From contig JAISML010000269.1 in NCBI GenBank assembly GCA_031276775.1, positions 1-9,111 of the forward strand: a stretch of 9,111 nucleotides of DNA, given 5' to 3'. Both the position numbers and the translations under genes were made by a program. Numbering within the stretch: position 1 is the stretch's first letter; every line of letters starts with the position of its first letter. Below, one piece after another: positions 4,950 through 9,111 of this stretch. The DNA is from Eubacteriales Family XIII. Incertae Sedis bacterium. GTDB taxonomy: Bacteria; Bacillota; Clostridia; Peptostreptococcales; Anaerovoracaceae. Below the pieces are notes generated by a model, which had not been told where the DNA came from, did not search any database, and saw nothing but the letters and a program-made list of their open reading frames with translations.

Positions 4950-7577
4950 CTAAAGATTTTTCAGTATCCGCATGATCGTATCCGCATCGTCCGCCCGCAT
5001 GATTGCCTGCAATGCGATCCTGTTGTTCAGCAGACGGAAAATACAGGGGAATCCGTTCTTCACATCTCCGTTCAACGCCAAAAGCAGGACAAGGGACACG
5101 CGCATCCCGTCGATCCAATCGACGGGCGTTTTGAGCCGCATCACACATACAACCGGCGTTACAATGTCGTCCGACCTTCCGTGTGGGATGGCCACGCCTC
5201 TTTCGATGGCCGTCACGACGATGTCTTCGTGTTCCAACACGCCTTGCAGATAATGCTTCGTCACATATCCTTTCCGATGAAGCAATTGGCACATCATCCG
5301 CAACGCGTCATGCTTCGTGATGGCGTCATCCCGGACAATGACGAGATCCCGGCGAAAGACGGAGGTTTGATCCGCGCCGCCGGCGAAAGAAGCCGCGCGC
5401 CGCCTTTTTCGATATTCCGCGTCAAGTATCCGACGCAGCGCTTCGGACTTGTCACGCGTCAGGATGTCCGTCAACGAAAGGAACGGTATATTGGGACAGG
5501 CCGGATCGATCGTACCCACAATCAATAAGATATCCTTGCTTTCCCCGAGCGCGTTGATCCGATCGATCACATCTTCTTCCGCAATCAGCCCCAATGTGAC
5601 GATTTCGATCGCGGGATCGAAAGTTTCAACCTCGGGAGCGACGATCTTTCCGACAGAGTCGGCGCGGCCCGCACCCGTCAGGCAAAGGCAGATGATCGCA
5701 GGCGTCTTTTCACCCCCCGCAGACGCGCGGGCAACGCCCGGCGCCCGATCCCGCTCTGCGGAAAGAAAGGAAACTCCGCCGTTTTGGTTCAGCAAAATGC
5801 GCAGGTAGGTCGCGATGAAGCCCACTTCATCTTCCGGCAGTTCCGTTCCCATATGGGCATTCACGGCGCCCGCCATCTCCTTCGCCATGCCAAATTCGCC
5901 GGGACAGTCCTGCTTGATCCTGTCCAATTGCTTGTTGGTGATCCCCGGTTCACCGTTCTGCACGCGCTCCCAGAACGCGTTCAGGTGCATCGCGATACAG
6001 TAAAACACCGTATCGGCGTGGGGACTCGTCTCTATTTGACCTATCCTGAGCATTTCCTGAACCAAATCAAGGATCTCCGGCTTGACGATGGTCTTCAAAT
6101 CCTGTTTGTGCGACTGTTGGGTGTCCTCTTGTATTTTTCGGATGATTTGATTGGTCTTCGCCTCCAACTTGCCATTCAGCATTTTGTCGATGATCTCACA
6201 GCTCAGACCCTTTTGAACCATCTGCTGATACTCGTCTTCCAGTTGCCGGTAAAAATTGCTGGAGAACACAAAGCCCTCCTGAACGTCTTCGTCGGCGTAA
6301 TTTGGCACAAAAACGTGATCGTCGAGGATGTAACGTTCGATCTCCGCTATCTCCCACTGCGCGTTCTTCAAACTGTTGACGACCTGTATCGGCAGACTGG
6401 AGAACGCGACGGTGATAAAATCGTTCCCGTCGTTTTGCATGACATGCGACAAAAACGCCCGCGCGGCGGACACTTGTATGTAGGAAAGCAAATGCCCGAT
6501 ATTTCCGACGCACATGCAGACGAGCAACGCCATCATGACGGTGGGCTTCACGAGGATTTTTTTGTTGATGCGCACGGCTTCCTTTTGGAAAAAGGTTTTG
6601 ATGATATCCGCCCTCTCGCCGATCGGACGCAGGGAAAGAGGCGGCAGTTCAATGAACATCGGCAGTCTTCTGCAAAATGAATTCAGCAGTTTGTCTTCGA
6701 TGTTTTCGGATGTGGCGCAGATGATCATCAAATTGATGTCGTAACAAAACTCAAAATCGCCCAATTTCCTGTATTTGCTTTTGTCGATGATCTGATAGAG
6801 TATCTCCTGTCCTTCCGGCGGCAGTCTGTGTATTTCATCCAAGAATAAAATCCCGCCGTTGGCTCTTGCGACAAGACCGTCCCTGTCCGTCTCCGCACCC
6901 GTAAAAGCGCCTTTTTTGTAGCCGAACAGCTGCGCGAGCAAAAGTTGGGGCGTTTCGGCGTAATCCGCGCAGTTGAATACCACAAACGGAAATTCCGCCT
7001 CGGTAAGCCGCTTGTTTTTCAAAGCGTACTTGTGCATGCACTCGGCCATCTCGCTCTTTCCGACGCCCGTCGCCCCGACGATCAGCGTATGGAGACCGTG
7101 CGGGGGATACATCACCGCAGCTTTCGCCTGTTCGATTTTCCCGGACAAACTCCCGTCCCAACCCACCAAATTGGCAAAGATATCATCCTCGCCGCGCACG
7201 GCGTCCTGCCCCGCGAAAGCCGGAGGCGCAACTGGGGAAGTTCGCGTTGGTCCGCCGCCGCTTTCATCCCCGGGCGCATTCGCCGCGCCGCGAAGCTCAT
7301 GGAATATTTTGGAAATTCCCGAGCGCGATATGCGAAACCCCCGACTGTTCAATTCCTTTGCGGCTTTTCTTTCGGAAATATGCGGAGCGTTCATGATCAG
7401 TTCCCCGATTTCTTCCCGCAGCAGCCGTTCAAGTCTCTCCCTGGAATCGGGAATGCCCAAAGCCTGTCTTTTTTGCGTGATTCTGCTCCGGCTGAAATTT
7501 AAGAGAACAGCCAGTTCCTTGTCGGTCAGAGGATTGCGCTTGTCTTCCTCTCTGATGAAACGCTCCAATCTGCTCAT
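4950..7577 (-). CDS. LevR-like sigma-54 activator with PRD, EIIB-like and EIIA(Fru/Mtl) domains
   Basis: An 875-residue enhancer-binding activator of sigma-54 RNA polymerase. The second of two close ATGs (7577) is chosen because AGGGG lies six bases before it but abuts the first (7583). Residues 1-95 hold two helix-turn-helix units resembling the RpoN box (FSRSRITQKRQALGIPDSRER; ISRSGISKIFHEL). The AAA+ domain follows (~135-395): Walker A GATGVGKS (168-175), GAFTGA (223-228), Walker B GGILFLDE (241-248) and CRR (302-304). One PRD occupies ~498-598, with His531 kept and the second family His replaced by Tyr591. An EIIB-like P-loop CLTGAG (632-637) and VGTIDP (687-692) come next. The C-terminus (~745-875) is an EIIA of the fructose/mannitol type with the phospho-acceptor motif GVAIPHGR (His799). 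Activity is thus probably set by PTS phosphorylation. No PTS transporter is in the window; the target promoter was not found. Confidence 0.93.
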   Translation of the reverse strand: MSRLERFIREEDKRNPLTDKELAVLLNFSRSRITQKRQALGIPDSRERLERLLREEIGELIMNAPHISERKAAKELNSRGFRISRSGISKIFHELRGAANAPGDESGGGPTRTSPVAPPAFAGQDAVRGEDDIFANLVGWDGSLSGKIEQAKAAVMYPPHGLHTLIVGATGVGKSEMAECMHKYALKNKRLTEAEFPFVVFNCADYAETPQLLLAQLFGYKKGAFTGAETDRDGLVARANGGILFLDEIHRLPPEGQEILYQIIDKSKYRKLGDFEFCYDINLMIICATSENIEDKLLNSFCRRLPMFIELPPLSLRPIGERADIIKTFFQKEAVRINKKILVKPTVMMALLVCMCVGNIGHLLSYIQVSAARAFLSHVMQNDGNDFITVAFSSLPIQVVNSLKNAQWEIAEIERYILDDHVFVPNYADEDVQEGFVFSSNFYRQLEDEYQQMVQKGLSCEIIDKMLNGKLEAKTNQIIRKIQEDTQQSHKQDLKTIVKPEILDLVQEMLRIGQIETSPHADTVFYCIAMHLNAFWERVQNGEPGITNKQLDRIKQDCPGEFGMAKEMAGAVNAHMGTELPEDEVGFIATYLRILLNQNGGVSFLSAERDRAPGVARASAGGEKTPAIICLCLTGAGRADSVGKIVAPEVETFDPAIEIVTLGLIAEEDVIDRINALGESKDILLIVGTIDPACPNIPFLSLTDILTRDKSEALRRILDAEYRKRRRAASFAGGADQTSVFRRDLVIVRDDAITKHDALRMMCQLLHRKGYVTKHYLQGVLEHEDIVVTAIERGVAIPHGRSDDIVTPVVCVMRLKTPVDWIDGMRVSLVLLLALNGDVKNGFPCIFRLLNNRIALQAIMRADDADTIMRILKNL

Positions 7578-7610
7578 GGACATCCCCTATGCTGAGTAAG
7601 GAAACACGGA

Positions 7611-8204
7611 TTAACGATCCAATCTCTTCATGGTCTTGCGGACCGCTTTTCCGGCATCGATTTCATTCTGCACGATCTCCCTCAGCCGGAACATCTTGAG
7701 TTTGATGCCGTGTTTTCTCATGGTCGCCCGCAAAAGCGGCAGATAATCGTCTTTCTTCCGAAAAGTGCGCACGTAAGCTTTCGCCCATTCGTACGCGCCC
7801 GGATCCTTGGGCAGATCCGGGTTCGCTTCCCGAAAAGAGATTTCAAACTGTGCCGCCATCTTTGAAGCAAGCCTGTCTTCCACCATACGGTTGACGGTAG
7901 CCTGCGCAAGATACACTTTCTGCCCGGCAAGATCCTTTTTCAACCGTTCCAGTTGATCGGCGGATATGACCTCTTTGCGCGGCCATTTCGATTTCGTGCC
8001 GGCGCACGAATCCAAAAGCGTGTCGATTGCGTCCTCCGCCTTTTTCATGTTCCGATGTTTGACGAACGTGTAACCGAACATGAACAAAACAATGAGTGAC
8101 AATATGACGATGGAATACACGGAGGAATTATCGAGAAAAATGCCGACAAAGACAATCGGTTCCCCAAAAACCGCAAAGATAGCCACCACTGATTCCCACG
8201 CCAT
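7611..8204 (-). CDS. Small membrane protein of unknown function
   Basis: A 197-residue protein I do not recognise. The start ATG 8204 (MAWESVVAIFAVFGEP) has a perfect AGGAGG six bases upstream; a longer frame from 8243 has none. Two hydrophobic segments lie at ~5-24 and ~28-48, joined by a very short DNSS turn, so they form a helical hairpin. The rest (49-197) is highly charged and soluble, basic at its end, and probably helical: KKAEDAIDTLLDS (54-66), DQLERLKKDLAGQKVYLAQ (83-101) and a C-terminal RLREIVQNEIDAGKAVRKTMKRLDR tract. There are no obvious catalytic motifs. It is first in the six-gene operon; its stop lies 33 bases before the regulator start. A sensor, anchor or accessory role for the regulator or redox module is possible but unsupported. 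The long tail with only two helices argues against a transporter. Confidence 0.8.
   Translation of the reverse strand: MAWESVVAIFAVFGEPIVFVGIFLDNSSVYSIVILSLIVLFMFGYTFVKHRNMKKAEDAIDTLLDSCAGTKSKWPRKEVISADQLERLKKDLAGQKVYLAQATVNRMVEDRLASKMAAQFEISFREANPDLPKDPGAYEWAKAYVRTFRKKDDYLPLLRATMRKHGIKLKMFRLREIVQNEIDAGKAVRKTMKRLDR
7993..8010. repeat. Perfect 7-base inverted repeat inside the membrane-protein gene
   Basis: TTCGTGC and GCACGAA flank a CGGC spacer, inside the codons for residues around DSCAGTKSK. It could form a strong mRNA hairpin or be chance in GC-rich coding DNA; no function can be assigned. Confidence 0.35.
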
Positions 8205-8258
8205 CCCGCACCTCCTCATACAATAATTCGGATGCGCCTGCAATATTTCCGTCGGATT

Positions 8259-8273
8259 GGCCGAATTTCGGCC
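8259..8273. promoter_or_regulatory. Palindrome, possible operator
   Basis: GGCCGAA-T-TTCGGCC is a perfect 7-base dyad with a one-base centre, about 55 bases upstream of the membrane-protein start. A related but weaker dyad, TTCGG-N6-CCGAA, follows at 8293-8308. The shared half-site TTCGG/CCGAA and position upstream of the operon make an operator plausible; GC-rich chance palindromes are the alternative. Confidence 0.3.
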
Positions 8274-8362
8274 GGAGATTCACGGCGGCCGGTTCGGCGC
8301 CAACCGAAACGGATTCCGCGAAGCGCAGACACATGACGGCAACATTGCACGCATTCAATGAT

Positions 8363-8412
8363 GGAAGCACTGATTCACGCTTGCCTGCGGCAGCATACGA
8401 ATCAGCGCTTCC
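8363..8412 (-). repeat. Long structured hairpin in the intergenic region
   Basis: Arms GGAAGCACTGATTC (8363-8376) and GAATCAGCGCTTCC (8399-8412) pair over 14 positions. The single mismatch becomes a G-U wobble in minus-strand RNA, which suggests the structure matters on that strand. The 22-base interior can fold further: GCTGCC pairs with GGCAAGC with one bulge around a GCA loop. No T-run follows, so it is not a simple terminator. It may be an mRNA element between the RLP gene and the operon, or a small palindromic repeat. Confidence 0.5.
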
Positions 8413-8419
8413 TTATGGA

Positions 8420-8450
8420 AAGAGAGAAAGGCGTTCCCGCTTTCCCTCTT
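8420..8450 (-). terminator. Probable terminator of the RLP gene
   Basis: In minus-strand RNA a 13-pair stem with one bulged C and one G-U forms around a GGAA loop, starting 18 bases after the RLP stop. The 3' arm ends in a pyrimidine-rich TTTCTCTCTT run instead of a clean T-tract, so the call is moderate. Confidence 0.5.
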
Positions 8451-8468
8451 CCCGCGAACTGTGGACGG

Positions 8469-9111
8469 TTACCTTAAATCGAACAGCTTTTTGGCGTCTC
8501 CGTAGATGCCCCAGGCCTCCACGGCCACCCTGAGTTCTTCATTGGCGGGGTCCTGCGCCGCATCCGCCAAGGGGATGCCTTTCACTGTGGCGTCGATCGC
8601 CTGCCTGAACGCCTTGCCGCCCGCAACCGCGCCGGACGGATGCCCGATCACGCCGCCGCCGGCGGCAATGATGATGTCCTTGCCGAACTTGTTGTACAGC
8701 TCCGCGACATGTCCCTGCGTGGTTCCGCCGCCGGGCATGGGCATCATCGGCTTGATGTGCTTCCACGGAGTCAGCATGGCAAAGGAATCCTGCACAAAGG
8801 CATCCATGTTGAAGGGGAATTTTCCGTAAGGGCTTAGAATGATCGCCATATCCAGACCGGCGATGCGCGGGAATTTTGCGTTTGCGAGCGAAACGCTCAT
8901 GCCGGAGTAGTCGGAGACGCACAGCGCGCCCTGCAGATCCGGATGGGACAGGATGGGTACATTGATGTCGGGATCGGAGGTCAACATCCGCGCCGCGTCC
9001 AAACCGACCGTCCAGGTGTTGATCATCAGACCGTTTGCGCCCGCCTCGATGGCGCGCAACGCATGATCCCGGAGCTTGTCCACCCTGTCGGTGATGTTGA
9101 ACGTGTAGATC
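8469..9111 (-). CDS. RuBisCO-like protein (form IV), C-terminal part; 5' end outside window
   Basis: The frame is open to the right edge and reads IYTFNITDRVDKLRDHALRA at its visible start; 213 residues are seen, about half of a typical RLP. The matches to the RuBisCO large-chain barrel are ILSHPDLQGAL, SPYGKF, MPMPGGGTTQGHVAELYNKFG and GGGVIGHPSGAVAGG. The last two carry the phosphate-binding glycines of strands 7 and 8. True RuBisCO has SGGIHxWHMP and GGGTLGHPWG there; Ser379 is Gly here and the loop-6 context is altered, so this is form IV, not a CO2-fixing enzyme. A Lys in YGKF (codon 8820-8822) falls about where loop-6 Lys334 lies. The KxDE catalytic segment is upstream of the window. 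Known RLPs act as enolases, isomerases or decarboxylating enzymes on sugar or methylthioribulose phosphates; which applies cannot be told. It probably has its own terminator and so may be a separate unit from the operon. Confidence 0.88.
   Translation of the reverse strand, partial: IYTFNITDRVDKLRDHALRAIEAGANGLMINTWTVGLDAARMLTSDPDINVPILSHPDLQGALCVSDYSGMSVSLANAKFPRIAGLDMAIILSPYGKFPFNMDAFVQDSFAMLTPWKHIKPMMPMPGGGTTQGHVAELYNKFGKDIIIAAGGGVIGHPSGAVAGGKAFRQAIDATVKGIPLADAAQDPANEELRVAVEAWGIYGDAKKLFDLR

Larger units (their letters stand above)
8205..8468. other. Intergenic region between the RLP gene and the six-gene operon
   Basis: This 264-base stretch has no convincing gene. It holds, in minus-strand order, a terminator-like hairpin (8450-8420), a long imperfect hairpin (8412-8363), small GC-rich palindromes (around 8309-8259) and the ribosome site of the membrane-protein gene (8216-8211). 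It is the natural place for the operon promoter, but I found neither a convincing -35/-10 pair nor a good sigma-54 -24/-12 site (GG-N10-GC). Confidence 0.55.

Noticed and set aside
4341..5528. 395-codon plus-strand frame
   Set aside because: It is antisense to the DUF2148 gene and the end of the regulator, with no ribosome site or domain.
6300..6320. TTGGCAC resembling a -24 element on the plus strand
   Set aside because: There is no GC at -12, and it lies inside the regulator gene in the antisense direction.
1..9111. CRISPR array, tRNA/rRNA, insertion sequence or phage genes
   Set aside because: There are no regularly spaced repeats, no cloverleaf-like sequence, no transposase or integrase motifs, and no terminal inverted repeats.

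Overview
The window is about 9.1 kb of bacterial DNA with moderately high G+C. Gene packing is dense, Shine-Dalgarno (SD) sites are strong AGGAGG-type, and one protein is a LevR-like sigma-54 activator carrying PTS domains. Together with the ETF/acyl-CoA dehydrogenase genes and a DUF2148 iron-sulfur protein, this suggests a fermentative anaerobe, most likely Bacillota (Clostridia-like). The taxonomic call is inference only: there is no rRNA or other marker gene in the window.

Layout. Bases 1-200 are an AT-rich, gene-free leader with a good sigma-70-type promoter (-35 at 132-137, -10 at 156-161). It drives the only plus-strand gene, a CPBP-family intramembrane protease (201-1319). Everything else is on the minus strand and converges on that gene. 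Read in the direction of transcription, the order is: the C-terminal part of a RuBisCO-like protein (RLP) that runs off the right edge (9111-8469); a 264-base intergenic region with a terminator-like hairpin, a long structured hairpin and small palindromes; a small two-helix membrane protein of unknown function (8204-7611); an 875-residue AAA+ sigma-54 activator with PRD, EIIB-like and EIIA(Fru/Mtl) domains (7577-4950); a DUF2148 ferredoxin-domain protein (4925-4377); an acyl-CoA dehydrogenase homologue (4357-3206); etfB (3195-2398); and etfA (2349-1330).

The six genes from the membrane protein to etfA are separated by only 10-48 bases and look like one operon. ETF alpha/beta is the usual electron partner of an acyl-CoA dehydrogenase, and the DUF2148 protein has a four-cysteine cluster motif. 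The cassette therefore looks like a flavin/iron-sulfur redox module acting on an acyl-CoA or related thioester. Its own operon also encodes the regulator, whose PTS phosphorylation domains could report sugar-transport status. The dehydrogenase homologue is odd: glutamate is absent from both positions known to hold the catalytic base in this superfamily, and both ETF subunits have altered flavin/nucleotide motifs. The reaction may therefore be non-standard. The best candidate for something undescribed is this pairing of a hybrid PTS/sigma-54 regulator and an unknown membrane protein with a divergent ACAD-ETF-DUF2148 module, next to a RuBisCO-like protein.
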